Positions 8,450 to 16,372 of a DNA stretch of 64,000 bases are shown piece by piece. Below the pieces are notes generated by a model that saw only the letters and a list, made by a program, of their open reading frames with translations, was not told the DNA's origin and did no database searches. A program made the position numbers and the translations under genes. The stretch is from an uncultured Collinsella sp. (lineage in GTDB: Bacteria; Actinomycetota; Coriobacteriia; Coriobacteriales; Coriobacteriaceae). Position 1 is the stretch's first letter, and every line of letters begins with the position of its first letter. The stretch covers positions 1 through 64,000 of the forward strand of contig CAUESV010000002.1 of NCBI GenBank assembly GCA_959020715.1, in the 5' to 3' direction.

Positions 8450-9610
8450 ATGAAAAACCGTACGGTTTTGCTTTATATGACGTTCGTTTTTCTGTCGAAC
8501 TTCAGCACCATTTTGTATTTTCTGACGGTTTACCTTGAATTCGTCGGATTCTCGATGGTGGCGATTTCTAGCATGATGATTGCATACCAAGTGAGCAAGT
8601 TCATTCTTGAAGTTCCCACTGGCTATATTGCTGATAGGTTTGGACGAAAGACAAGCGGTCTCGTTGGCGTCGTGGGAATGCTTGGATACTATGTCGCCCT
8701 GCTTCTCGTCCGTTCTCCTCTGCTTTTAATCGGCGCGTTTGCTCTCAAAGGTTTTGCCGCTGCATGTGTGAGCGGATCCATAGAAGCGATTTACATTGAC
8801 AGCGTCTCTCAGGACCAGCTCGTAAGACTTAATGTCGTTGAGCGATTTGTTTTCTATGCCTCTTATGCCATCTCCGCTTGCGTGGGCGGTTTCATTTCGT
8901 CTGTCGGTGCATATCTCATTGGTCTTGCGGCAGATATCAGCGCAATGGTGTTGACGTTGGTTGTCGTTGTCTGCATTCCTGAGATGCGAAGAGGGGGCAC
9001 TGCGGCGACACCTGAACGTGGAATTAGCCCGAAGATGATCGGTGCCGCTATTGCGTGTAATGGTATTCTTCGTTCGGCGTTCATCATGGACTGTTCTCAG
9101 GCATTTGCTTTTGTCGCCCTGGAAGACTTTTTCTCACTGCTGCTTGCGGGTCGCGGAATGAATGCTGTCGCTTCGGGCGTGATCATTGCGGTCCAGCTCC
9201 TTGCCTCCGCCTCCATAGGGTTTATTGTGCCCAGTGTGATTGCTCGTGTCGACAAGGGTCGTTTTGCGTGTATTTGCGGCATTGTGCGCCTTTCCCTGAC
9301 TGCTCTGTTTTTGATTCCCTTTACTCCGGTCTGTTTGCTGCCCGTGTTCTATGTGTTGCAGACGGTCGCTTACTCGTTATTTGCTCCAATTAAATACTCA
9401 ATTTTTCAAAATGCTGCTGATTCTTCGATGCGCTGTTCATTGATTTCGGTTCAAAGCCAGATGGTGGCGGTGGGTGCTGTTCTTTTCTATCTGCTCAACG
9501 CTGTGTTGAGCAGTGCTGCGGGCATTCGAGTCGTATTGCTTGTCGCGCTCGGGATTTCTTCTTTGGTGTATATTCCCGCGCTATTTCGTCTTACAAGCCA
9601 AAGGACATGA
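8450..9610 (+). CDS. MFS transporter
   Basis: Major facilitator superfamily membrane protein of 386 aa with about 12 hydrophobic segments. The cytoplasmic loop after helix 2 reads GYIADRFGRKTSGL, the MFS signature (G-x-x-x-D-R-x-G-R-K). TTGGAGGGCGGAGC precedes the ATG at 8450. It lies behind the LysR gene and shares its lower GC. Substrate unknown; a drug or small-metabolite exporter is possible, but nothing in the sequence decides it. Confidence 0.82.
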   Translation: MKNRTVLLYMTFVFLSNFSTILYFLTVYLEFVGFSMVAISSMMIAYQVSKFILEVPTGYIADRFGRKTSGLVGVVGMLGYYVALLLVRSPLLLIGAFALKGFAAACVSGSIEAIYIDSVSQDQLVRLNVVERFVFYASYAISACVGGFISSVGAYLIGLAADISAMVLTLVVVVCIPEMRRGGTAATPERGISPKMIGAAIACNGILRSAFIMDCSQAFAFVALEDFFSLLLAGRGMNAVASGVIIAVQLLASASIGFIVPSVIARVDKGRFACICGIVRLSLTALFLIPFTPVCLLPVFYVLQTVAYSLFAPIKYSIFQNAADSSMRCSLISVQSQMVAVGAVLFYLLNAVLSSAAGIRVVLLVALGISSLVYIPALFRLTSQRT

Positions 9611-9644
9611 GTATTTAGACACCGATAACTTATATATCAACGCC

Positions 9645-9678
9645 AATAAACCCGAGCGCGAGGGCGTTTGGGTTTATT
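9645..9678 (+). terminator. Terminator after MFS gene
   Basis: AATAAACCC and GGGTTTATT pair (9 bp) around a 16-nt loop, ending in a T-rich run. The AT-rich flanks let it work in either direction. Confidence 0.6.
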
Positions 9679-9731
9679 ATTGAAGTGTATGTAACCTGGC
9701 GGCGCCACACCGCCTGTTAGTAGGGAGACAC

Positions 9732-10910
9732 ATGAACGTTCTGGTCGTCAACGCGGGATCTTCGACCCTTAAGTATCAGGTCATCGACACCAAGTCCCAC
9801 AAGGTGTCCGCAAAGGGCTCCTGCGAGCGCGTCTGCTTTACCGGCGGTACCTTCACCCACGCTGCTAACGGTTCCAAGAAGGTGACCGAGAACATCGAGT
9901 TCCCCGACCACAAGGTCGCCATCGAGGTCGTCCTGAAGGACCTCGAGGCCAACGGCGTCAAGATCGAGGGCATCGGCCATCGCATCGTTCAGGGCGGTTG
10001 GTACTTTGGCGATTCCTCCCTCGTCGACGAGGACGTTCTCGCCAAGATCCGCGAGGTCGCCCCGCTGGCGCCGCTCCACAACAACCCCGAGGCCAACGTT
10101 ATCGAGTTCTGCCTGGAGCAGTATCCCGACCTGCCCAACGTCACGGTCTATGACACCGCTTTCCACTTCAACATGCCCGAGGTCGCCAAGACTTACGCTC
10201 TGCCCAAGGACGTTTGCGACAAGCTGCACATCCGCAAGTACGGCGCCCACGGCACCAGCTACCGTTACATCTCCAAAAAGGTCGCCGAGATGACCAACGG
10301 CGAGGCCCGCAAGGTCGTCGTGTGCCATATCGGCTCCGGCGCTTCCCTGTGCGCTATCGAGGACGGCAAGTGCATGGACACCACCATGGGCCTCACCCCG
10401 CTCGACGGCGTCATGATGGGCACCCGCTGCGGCTCCATCGACCCGGCTACCGTGTGTTACCTGCAGCGCGAGGGCGGCTACACCTTCGACGAGGTCGATG
10501 AGATGATGAACAAGAAGTCCGGCCTTTTGGCTGTGACCGGTGGCAAGACCAATGACTGCCGCAACGTCGAGGAGCTCGCTGCCGCTGGTGACCCCGAGGC
10601 TCAGCTCGCTTTCGACATGTTTGTCTACAAGATTGCCGCCAAGGCTGCCGAGATGGCTACTTCCATGTGCGGCATGGACACCCTGGTCTTTACCGCCGGC
10701 ATCGGCGAGCACGCTCCGGCTGTCCGCGCTGGCGTGGCCGACCGTCTGGCCTTTATGGGCGTCAAGATGGACCATGCCCGCAACGCCCTGCGTGGTGACG
10801 GCGCTTGGTGCCTGTCTGCCAAGGATTCCAAGGTCAAGATCTTCGTCATCCCCACGGACGAGGAGTTCATGATCGCTTCTGACGTCGAGCGCATCGTCAA
10901 CGGCAAGTAA
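9732..10910 (+). CDS. ackA: Acetate kinase paralogue 1, with active-site substitutions
   Basis: Acetate/propionate kinase fold (ASKHA superfamily) making ATP and acetate from acetyl phosphate. 392 aa, the same length as the second copy and collinear with it without gaps. It keeps NAGSS, GHRIVQGG, MGLTPLDGVMMGTRCGSIDP, TAGIGEH and PTDEE. It differs from its neighbour and from the family consensus at three motif positions: NAGSST (Thr12 for Ser), HGTSY (Tyr177 for His) and HIGSGAS (Ser202 for Asn). Catalytic His173 is kept. A terminator follows, so the second ack has its own promoter. A changed substrate or slower kinase is possible. Confidence 0.87.
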   Translation: MNVLVVNAGSSTLKYQVIDTKSHKVSAKGSCERVCFTGGTFTHAANGSKKVTENIEFPDHKVAIEVVLKDLEANGVKIEGIGHRIVQGGWYFGDSSLVDEDVLAKIREVAPLAPLHNNPEANVIEFCLEQYPDLPNVTVYDTAFHFNMPEVAKTYALPKDVCDKLHIRKYGAHGTSYRYISKKVAEMTNGEARKVVVCHIGSGASLCAIEDGKCMDTTMGLTPLDGVMMGTRCGSIDPATVCYLQREGGYTFDEVDEMMNKKSGLLAVTGGKTNDCRNVEELAAAGDPEAQLAFDMFVYKIAAKAAEMATSMCGMDTLVFTAGIGEHAPAVRAGVADRLAFMGVKMDHARNALRGDGAWCLSAKDSKVKIFVIPTDEEFMIASDVERIVNGK

Positions 10911-10921
10911 TTGCATGAGGG

Positions 10922-10960
10922 GAGGGGCTGGACGACCGAGCGCCGTTCGGCCCCTCTTTT
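10922..10960 (+). terminator. Terminator between the two ack genes
   Basis: GAGGGGC (10922-10928) pairs with GCCCCTC (10950-10956), then TTTT. The loop can form a further CCGA/TCGG hairpin. Confidence 0.75.
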
Positions 10961-10991
10961 GTGCTCGTTGGGCGATATGCTTGATAGCTAT

Positions 10992-11008
10992 TTATCAAGG
11001 TGTGATAA
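10992..11008. promoter_or_regulatory. Inverted repeat TTATCA-N5-TGATAA, possible operator
   Basis: A perfect 6+6 palindrome in the AT-rich stretch between the ackA1 terminator and ackA2, about 70 nt before the start codon and just upstream of a TATTAAAAT stretch that could hold the -10. Position and symmetry fit a dimeric regulator; none can be named. Confidence 0.45.
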
Positions 11009-11074
11009 CTTCTTATTAAAATGCGGCCGCCTTAAGGGGTCTGCGTCGACCGTATTGCACTGCAAAGGAGTCTC

Positions 11075-12253
11075 ATGAACGTACTTGTTGTCAACGCCGG
11101 CAGCTCAAGCCTTAAATATCAGCTTTTGGATACCGATACCCGCGAGGTTTTCGCCAAGGGCAACTGCGAACGTATCGGTTCGGACATGGGCATCTTTGGC
11201 CACTCCGAGAACGGTGGCGCCAAGCAGACCGAGGAGGTCCCTTTCCCCGATCATCGCTCTGCTATCGCTCGTGTGCTCGAGGAGCTCGGGAAGACCGACT
11301 TTACGATTGATGGCATTGGTCATCGTATCGTTCAGGGTGGCTGGCACTTCGATGATTCCGCAGTTGTTGACGACGAAGTTATGGCCAAGATTCTCGAGGT
11401 GGCCCCGCTCGCCCCGCTGCACAACTACGGCGAGGCCGCGGCGATTGAGTATTGCCGTGAGAAGTATCCGGAGCTGCCCAACGTGGCGGTCTTCGACACC
11501 TCGTTCCACATGACCATGCCCGAGGTCGCCTATACCTACGCGCTGCCCAAGGACGTCTGCGACAAGTACCACGTGCGCAAGTACGGCGCCCACGGCACGA
11601 GCCACCGCTATGAGTGGATGATGGCCAAGGAGATCCTGGGTTCGCGCTGCCACCGTCTGCTTTCGTGCCATTTGGGTAACGGTGCTTCGCTCGCTGCTAT
11701 CGAGGACGGCGTGTGCCGCGACACCACGATGGGCCTCACGCCGCTCGACGGCCTGATGATGGGCACTCGCTGCGGTTCCATTGATCCGGCCACCGTGTGC
11801 TACCTCCAGCGCGAGGGCGGCTACAGCTATCAGGAAGTCGATGACATGATGAACAAGCAGTCTGGTCTGCTTGCCATCTCGGGCATCTCCAACGACGCCC
11901 GCGACATCCGTACACGCGCCTCTGAGGGCGACGAGCGCTGCCTGCTTGCCTTCGATATGTTCGCCTACAAGGCCATGCAGCAGGCTGGCTCCATGATCGC
12001 TTCCATGGCGGGCGTGGACACCATCACCTTTACCGCCGGCATCGGCGAGAACGACTGGTCGATCCGCAAGGCCTTCTGTGACTGCTTTGAGTGGCTGGGC
12101 GTGCGCATCGACAATAACAAGAACCGCGAGGCCGTGGGCAACGGCCCGCAGGTCATCAGTGCCGCCGGTTCCGCCGTCACGGTCATGGTCATCCCTACCG
12201 ACGAGGAATACATGATCGCCCACGACGTCGAGCGTCTGACCAAGAACAACTAA
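11075..12253 (+). CDS. ackA: Acetate kinase paralogue 2 (canonical)
   Basis: 392-aa acetate kinase with all standard motifs: NAGSSSLKYQ at the N-terminus, GHRIVQGG (82-89), FDTSFH, HGTSHRY with both histidines (173 and 177), CHLGNGAS (Asn202), the adenine-site TAGIGEN and the C-terminal PTDEEYMIA glutamate. It is the likely main producer of ATP from acetyl phosphate. CAAAGGAG precedes the ATG. It converges with pta across a large nested hairpin, instead of the common pta-ackA operon order. Confidence 0.93.
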   Translation: MNVLVVNAGSSSLKYQLLDTDTREVFAKGNCERIGSDMGIFGHSENGGAKQTEEVPFPDHRSAIARVLEELGKTDFTIDGIGHRIVQGGWHFDDSAVVDDEVMAKILEVAPLAPLHNYGEAAAIEYCREKYPELPNVAVFDTSFHMTMPEVAYTYALPKDVCDKYHVRKYGAHGTSHRYEWMMAKEILGSRCHRLLSCHLGNGASLAAIEDGVCRDTTMGLTPLDGLMMGTRCGSIDPATVCYLQREGGYSYQEVDDMMNKQSGLLAISGISNDARDIRTRASEGDERCLLAFDMFAYKAMQQAGSMIASMAGVDTITFTAGIGENDWSIRKAFCDCFEWLGVRIDNNKNREAVGNGPQVISAAGSAVTVMVIPTDEEYMIAHDVERLTKNN

Positions 12254-12412
12254 CGCGCGCATTTGCTAGCAAGCGGAAATACCAGTCCCAAAGTGACCAT
12301 CGCCAGTAACGCCTGCGCTCCCAGCAACGGCACTCATCCATTCAGTTTTTCAGCCTCAGCTCGTGGCCAAGTCGCCGTCCACTCCAGATGCCCTAATTGC
12401 TACGTAGCGGTA

Positions 12413-12543
12413 GAAGGCCGTACGGGCTAACCCCTGAAAACAATCCGCAGACCAGAAACGCCCCCGTTCGTAGCTCCGAAGGAGCAGAACGGGGGCGTTT
12501 CATTGGTCGAGGACGTTTTCAGGGGTTAGCCCGTACGGCCTTC
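12413..12543. repeat. Nested inverted repeat between ackA2 and pta
   Basis: Outer arms of 29 bp match perfectly (12413-12441 with 12515-12543). Inside the 73-nt loop sit a second perfect 15-bp stem (12455-12469 with 12487-12501) and a third 5-bp hairpin GCTCC-GAA-GGAGC (12473-12485). The structure ends 15 nt from the pta stop codon, where the two genes converge, so it can terminate both directions. The 12254-12412 stretch before it holds nothing I recognise. Confidence 0.9.
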
Positions 12544-12558
12544 GGGCGAGTGCGTACG

Positions 12559-13539
12559 CTACTCAGCCATCTGAGCCTGGACGGCAGTGATGGCCACGAC
12601 ACCCACGATGTCGTCGGCAGAGCAGCCGCGCGACAGGTCGTTGACCGGCTTGGCGATGCCCTGCAGGATGGGGCCGTAGGCGTCGGCGCCGGCGAAGCGC
12701 TGGACCAGCTTGTAGCCGATGTTGCCGGCCTCAAGGTCGGGGAACACGAGCACGTTGGCCTTACCGGCGACAGAGGAGCCGGGAGCCTTGAGCTGGGCGA
12801 CGGTGGGGACGATAGCGGCATCGAGCTGCAGGTCGCCGTCGATGGCGAGCTCGGGAGCCTTCTCCTTGCAGAACTTCACGGCCTCCTGGACCTTCTTGGC
12901 GACCTCGCCACCGGCGGAGCCCATGGTGGAGTAGGAGAGCATGGCCACGTGCGGCTCAACGTTGCCCATGAAGGTGGACCAGGAGTGAGCGGAGGCGATG
13001 GCGATCTCGGAGAGCTCGTCGGAGGACGGGTTGATGTTGAGGCCGCAGTCGGCGAAGATCAGCGTGCCGTCGGTGCCGAACTGCGGGGTATCGGTGCACA
13101 TCACGAAGAAGGCCGAGACCAGCTTGGTGCCCGGGGCGGTCTTGAGGATCTGCAGCGCGGGGCGCAGGGTGTCGGCGGTGGAGTGGCAGGCGCCGGAGAC
13201 CAGGCCGTCGGCGTCGCCCATCTTGACCATCATGGTGCCAAAGTAGGTGGCGTCCATCACCTGGGCGCGAGCCTGCTCGATGGTAACGCCCTTCTTGGCG
13301 CGGAGCTCGGCAAACTTCTGCGCGTACTCCTCGTGCTTCTCGGCGTTGCGCGGGTCGATGACGGTGGCGCCGGGAACGTTGATCTCGTCGGGGTTACCCA
13401 GGATGACGATCTTTGCCAGGCCCTCCTCGATGATTTTGGTGGCCGCGACGATAGTGCGCGGATCCTCGCCCTCGGGCAGGACGATCGTCTTAAGGTCGGC
13501 CTTAGCGGCAGACTTCATACGGTTTAGGAAATCGCTCAT
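12559..13539 (-). CDS. pta: Phosphate acetyltransferase
   Basis: Converts acetyl-CoA and phosphate to acetyl phosphate, the substrate of acetate kinase. 326 aa, the short single-domain form without the N-terminal DRTGG part. Family motifs include MVKMGDADGLVSGACHSTADTLRP, FADCGLNINP, LSYSTMGSAGG, KANVLVFPDLEAGNIGYKL and GPILQGIAKPVNDLSRG. AGGAG lies a few bases before the ATG at 13539. A terminator-like hairpin lies in its leader (13592-13614). Confidence 0.95.
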   Translation of the reverse strand: MSDFLNRMKSAAKADLKTIVLPEGEDPRTIVAATKIIEEGLAKIVILGNPDEINVPGATVIDPRNAEKHEEYAQKFAELRAKKGVTIEQARAQVMDATYFGTMMVKMGDADGLVSGACHSTADTLRPALQILKTAPGTKLVSAFFVMCTDTPQFGTDGTLIFADCGLNINPSSDELSEIAIASAHSWSTFMGNVEPHVAMLSYSTMGSAGGEVAKKVQEAVKFCKEKAPELAIDGDLQLDAAIVPTVAQLKAPGSSVAGKANVLVFPDLEAGNIGYKLVQRFAGADAYGPILQGIAKPVNDLSRGCSADDIVGVVAITAVQAQMAE

Positions 13540-13591
13540 GTTACTCCTTACAAGCGTTTCGCTAAGCTCCAGGCACCCGGCTGTTCACGAA

Positions 13592-13614
13592 TAAACCCGC
13601 TGCTAGCGGGTTTA
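13592..13614 (-). promoter_or_regulatory. Hairpin in pta leader
   Basis: Perfect 10-bp stem TAAACCCGCT/AGCGGGTTTA with a 3-nt loop, about 53 nt before the pta start. No gene lies upstream on that strand within the gap to glf, so this is either an attenuator or a boundary element between the divergent pta and glf. Confidence 0.5.
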
Positions 13615-13770
13615 CCTTTCAATTATGTTCGCCGCGGTGCTTGAGCTTTCCTTGTGTGGCAAGCTCATTATAGGACGCATTAGCGCTATAATCGCTCTGA
13701 TAAATATGTCTCGAAGAATGTTCGAGAAAAGCCCAGCTAACGAGCCCGTGGCTTTTGACAAGGAGTATCG

Positions 13771-14973
13771 ATGCAGATTACCTCAGGCCTGCCTGAAGGC
13801 TTTAACGCCGGCGCGTACGACATGATTGTCGTCGGTGCTGGATATGCCGGTGCCGTTTGCGCCCGCCGTCTTGCCGAGACCATCGGCTATCGTGTTGCCG
13901 TTTTGGAGCGCCGTAGCCACATTGCGGGCAATGCCTATGACTGCACTGACGAGGCCGGAATCCTGATCCACAAGTACGGTCCGCATATCTATCACACCTT
14001 TAACGAGCGCGTGCACAATTTCCTGTCGCGCTTTACCAAGTGGACGGATTATCAGCACAAGGTGCTTGCCAACATCAACGGTACCCTTATGCCCGTGCCC
14101 TTCAACCATGCGAGTCTCAAGCTCGCCTTTGGTGACGAGCGCGGCGAGGAGCTGTATCAGAAGCTCGTGGAGACCTTTGGCAAGGATGTCAAGGTGCCCA
14201 TTATGGAGCTGCGTAAGAAGAACGACCCGGATCTTGCCGAGGTCGCCGATTACGTCTACGAGAATGTCTTTTTGCATTACACCATGAAGCAGTGGGGCCA
14301 GACGCCCGATCAGATCGACCCCTCGATCACCGGCCGCGTTCCCGTCTTTGTGGGCGATGATGACCGCTACTTCCCGCAAGCTCCCTTCCAGGGCATGCCA
14401 CAGGAGGGCTACACGGCGCTCTTTGAGCACATGCTCGACCACGACCTGATTGACGTGTTCTGCGACGTGGACGCCCGCGATCTTTTTGAGATCGACGAGA
14501 CCACCGTCAAGGTCGACGGCAAGGTCTACGGCGGCGAGATTGTCTATACCGGTCCGCTCGATGAGCTGTTCAACCTCGACTTGGGCGCGTTGCCGTACCG
14601 CACGCTCGATATGAAGTTCGAGACGCTCGATATGGACCAGTTCCAGCCCGTGGGCACCGTCAACTACACCACGAGCGAGGACTACACGCGCATCACCGAG
14701 TTCAAGAACATGACCGGTCAGGTCCTGCCCGGCAAGACCACCATCATGAAGGAGTACTCCAAGGCCTATACGCCCGGCTCGGGCGAGACGCCGTACTACG
14801 CCATTCTTGAGCCCGAGAACCGTGAGCTCTATGAGCGCTATCTTGAGCGCGTCCAGAACCTGACGAACTTCCACCCGGTGGGTCGTCTGGCCGAGTATCG
14901 TTACTACGATATGGATGCCGTGACCAATTCTGCCCTCGATCTTTCGGATGAGATTATCGCCTGCCATGCATAA
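13771..14973 (+). CDS. glf: UDP-galactopyranose mutase
   Basis: FAD enzyme converting UDP-galactopyranose to UDP-galactofuranose, the precursor of galactofuranose-containing surface glycans. The N-terminal dinucleotide-binding motif VVGAGYAGAVCARRL is followed by HIAGNAYD and GPHIYHT. The middle has WTDYQHKVLANINGTLMPVPFN, and the C-terminal third has PYRTLDMKFET, NYTTSEDYTRITEFKN and YRYYDMDA. At 400 aa it is slightly longer than most. AAGGAG precedes the ATG and a TATAAT sits at 13687. The next glycosyltransferase overlaps its stop. Confidence 0.95.
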   Translation: MQITSGLPEGFNAGAYDMIVVGAGYAGAVCARRLAETIGYRVAVLERRSHIAGNAYDCTDEAGILIHKYGPHIYHTFNERVHNFLSRFTKWTDYQHKVLANINGTLMPVPFNHASLKLAFGDERGEELYQKLVETFGKDVKVPIMELRKKNDPDLAEVADYVYENVFLHYTMKQWGQTPDQIDPSITGRVPVFVGDDDRYFPQAPFQGMPQEGYTALFEHMLDHDLIDVFCDVDARDLFEIDETTVKVDGKVYGGEIVYTGPLDELFNLDLGALPYRTLDMKFETLDMDQFQPVGTVNYTTSEDYTRITEFKNMTGQVLPGKTTIMKEYSKAYTPGSGETPYYAILEPENRELYERYLERVQNLTNFHPVGRLAEYRYYDMDAVTNSALDLSDEIIACHA

Positions 14974-15997
14974 AGTCATAACATTCGGTATTCCCTCGTA
15001 TAACGCCGCCAAGGACATGGACCATTGCATCACCTCCATCTTGGAGGGGAGCAATTACGCCACCGATATCGAGATTATCGTGGTGGACGACGGCTCCAAG
15101 GACGAGACGGCCGCCAAGGCCGACGAGTGGGAGGCCCGTTATCCTGGAATCATCCGCGCGGTGCACCAGGAGAACGGCGGTCACGGTATTGCCGTCCTTT
15201 CGGGTCTGCGCGAGGCGCAGGGCACCTACTACAAGGTTGTTGATTCGGACGACTGGCTTGACGGCGCTGCCCTTTCGACCATGCTGTCGATTCTGCGTGG
15301 CTTTGAAGAGCGCGACCAGCGCGTTGACCTGTTTATCTCGAACTACGTGTACGAGAAGGTTTACGAGGGCACACATACCGCTATTGGCTACAAATTTGCC
15401 CTGCCGCGCAAAAAGATCTTTTCCTGGGGTCAGATCGGTCATTTTCGCCTGGACCAGAACCTACTCATGCACAGCCTGTGCTATCGCACGGATGTGCTGC
15501 GCGAGTCCAACCTTCCCATGCCGCCGCACACGTTCTATGTGGACAACATCTACGCCTATGTGCCGCTGCCGCGTTGCAAGACCATGTACTACGCCGACAT
15601 CGACCTCTACCGCTACTTTATCGGTCGCGAAGGCCAGAGCGTCAACGAGGCAACGATGGTCAAGCGTCTGGACCAGCAGTTCCGTGTTACGCGTATCATG
15701 ATGGAGTCGTACCACCTGTACAGCGATGTCGAGTCGTCGCGTCTGCGTTCGTACATGATGGGCTACTTCACCATGATGATGGCGATCTGCTCGGTGCTTA
15801 CCAAGCTTTCCGAGGAAGATTGCGCCGACGAGCGCCTAAAGACGCTGTGGAATGATTTGAAGGCCTACGACGAGCGCATGTATCGTCGTGCCCGCTACGG
15901 CGTGGTCGGGTTCTTCACCAATCTGCGCGGACGGGCCGGAGACAAAACCACACTCGGCCTATACCGTCTTGCCTCAAAGATCTTCAAATTCAACTAG
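14966..15997 (+). CDS. Family 2 glycosyltransferase
   Basis: GT-A fold sugar transferase. The N-terminus reads FGIPSYNAAKDM, then IIVVDDGSKDET, ENGGHGIAVLSGL and the metal-binding KVVDSDDWLDG. The C-terminal half is variable. It overlaps the glf stop by 8 nt (ATGCATAA), so the pair is translationally coupled, and a role in making a galactofuranose-containing glycan is the natural inference. An in-frame ATG at 14948 would add 6 residues. Its last codons lie in a large palindrome whose other arm encodes a similar C-terminus on the opposite strand. Confidence 0.88.
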   Translation: MHKVITFGIPSYNAAKDMDHCITSILEGSNYATDIEIIVVDDGSKDETAAKADEWEARYPGIIRAVHQENGGHGIAVLSGLREAQGTYYKVVDSDDWLDGAALSTMLSILRGFEERDQRVDLFISNYVYEKVYEGTHTAIGYKFALPRKKIFSWGQIGHFRLDQNLLMHSLCYRTDVLRESNLPMPPHTFYVDNIYAYVPLPRCKTMYYADIDLYRYFIGREGQSVNEATMVKRLDQQFRVTRIMMESYHLYSDVESSRLRSYMMGYFTMMMAICSVLTKLSEEDCADERLKTLWNDLKAYDERMYRRARYGVVGFFTNLRGRAGDKTTLGLYRLASKIFKFN

Positions 15998-16185
15998 CTG
16001 CTGAGTAATCGCTGCTGATAGGTTGACTGGGCCCCTTGGCCTTTAGTTTGCTACTGCGAACAGTCCTGCTCGCACGGAAAGCACATCAAGTGCTTTCCGA
16101 CTCGTGCGGAACTTGTATCAAACTAAAGGCCAAGGGGCCTCTGCTATAAGAATTGATTGTCAGGTTATTTGAATTTGAAGATCTT
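15977..16185. repeat. Three-tier palindrome at the glycosyltransferase 3' end
   Basis: Outer arms of 15 bp (15977-15991 with 16171-16185) include the last glycosyltransferase codons. Middle arms of 21 bp match perfectly (16030-16050 with 16119-16139). The inner stem is 10 bp perfect (16075-16084 with 16090-16099) with loop ATCAA, extended by CGCAC/GTGCG across a 4-nt bulge. The middle and inner tiers probably terminate the glf-glycosyltransferase transcript. Confidence 0.85.
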
Positions 16186-16206
16186 CGACGCGCGGTACAC
16201 AGGGGC
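16165..16206 (-). pseudogene. C-terminal relic of a second family 2 glycosyltransferase
   Basis: Read leftward, this stretch gives APVYRASKIFKFK and a stop. The intact upstream gene ends LYRLASKIFKFN and a stop. The match covers about a dozen codons in frame including the position of the stop codon, on the opposite strand. Nothing upstream on that strand is a recognisable glycosyltransferase, so I read this as the remnant of a deleted or inverted copy. A template-switch event copying the end of the gene into an inverted arm would look the same. Confidence 0.55.
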
Positions 16207-16232
16207 CTGGGCTGAAAAGAATTAGGTTGGAA

Positions 16233-16361
16233 GTCGGTCGGATGCGGGCGGGCGTTACGTTTGTCGCGAGTTCCGTATGCAAAGAAGGCCACTTGATGTG
16301 GCCTTCGTCTTGCATAGGACTGTAGAGCAGCAAACGTAACGCCCGCCCGCCTCCGACCGAC
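16233..16361. repeat. Nested inverted repeat after P1 peptidase
   Basis: Outer arms of 31 bp with one mismatch (16233-16263 with 16331-16361). Inside are TATGCAA/TTGCATA (16276-16282 with 16310-16316) and a perfect 9-bp stem (16284-16292 with 16298-16306) with loop TTGAT. It ends 11 nt from the stop of the leftward P1 peptidase gene and probably terminates it. The apex CACTTGATGTG also occurs, inverted, in the neighbouring palindrome. Confidence 0.88.
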
Positions 16362-16372
16362 GGTCGAGTGGA

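Noticed and set aside
9717..10916. Nearly full-length antisense frames opposite both acetate kinases (also 11105-12262)
   Set aside because: Same codon-bias effect. They mirror the ack reading frames and carry no motif.
13664..13692. Full sigma-70 promoter before glf
   Set aside because: TATAAT at 13687 is perfect, but the -35 position reads CTCATT. Noted in the glf entry only.
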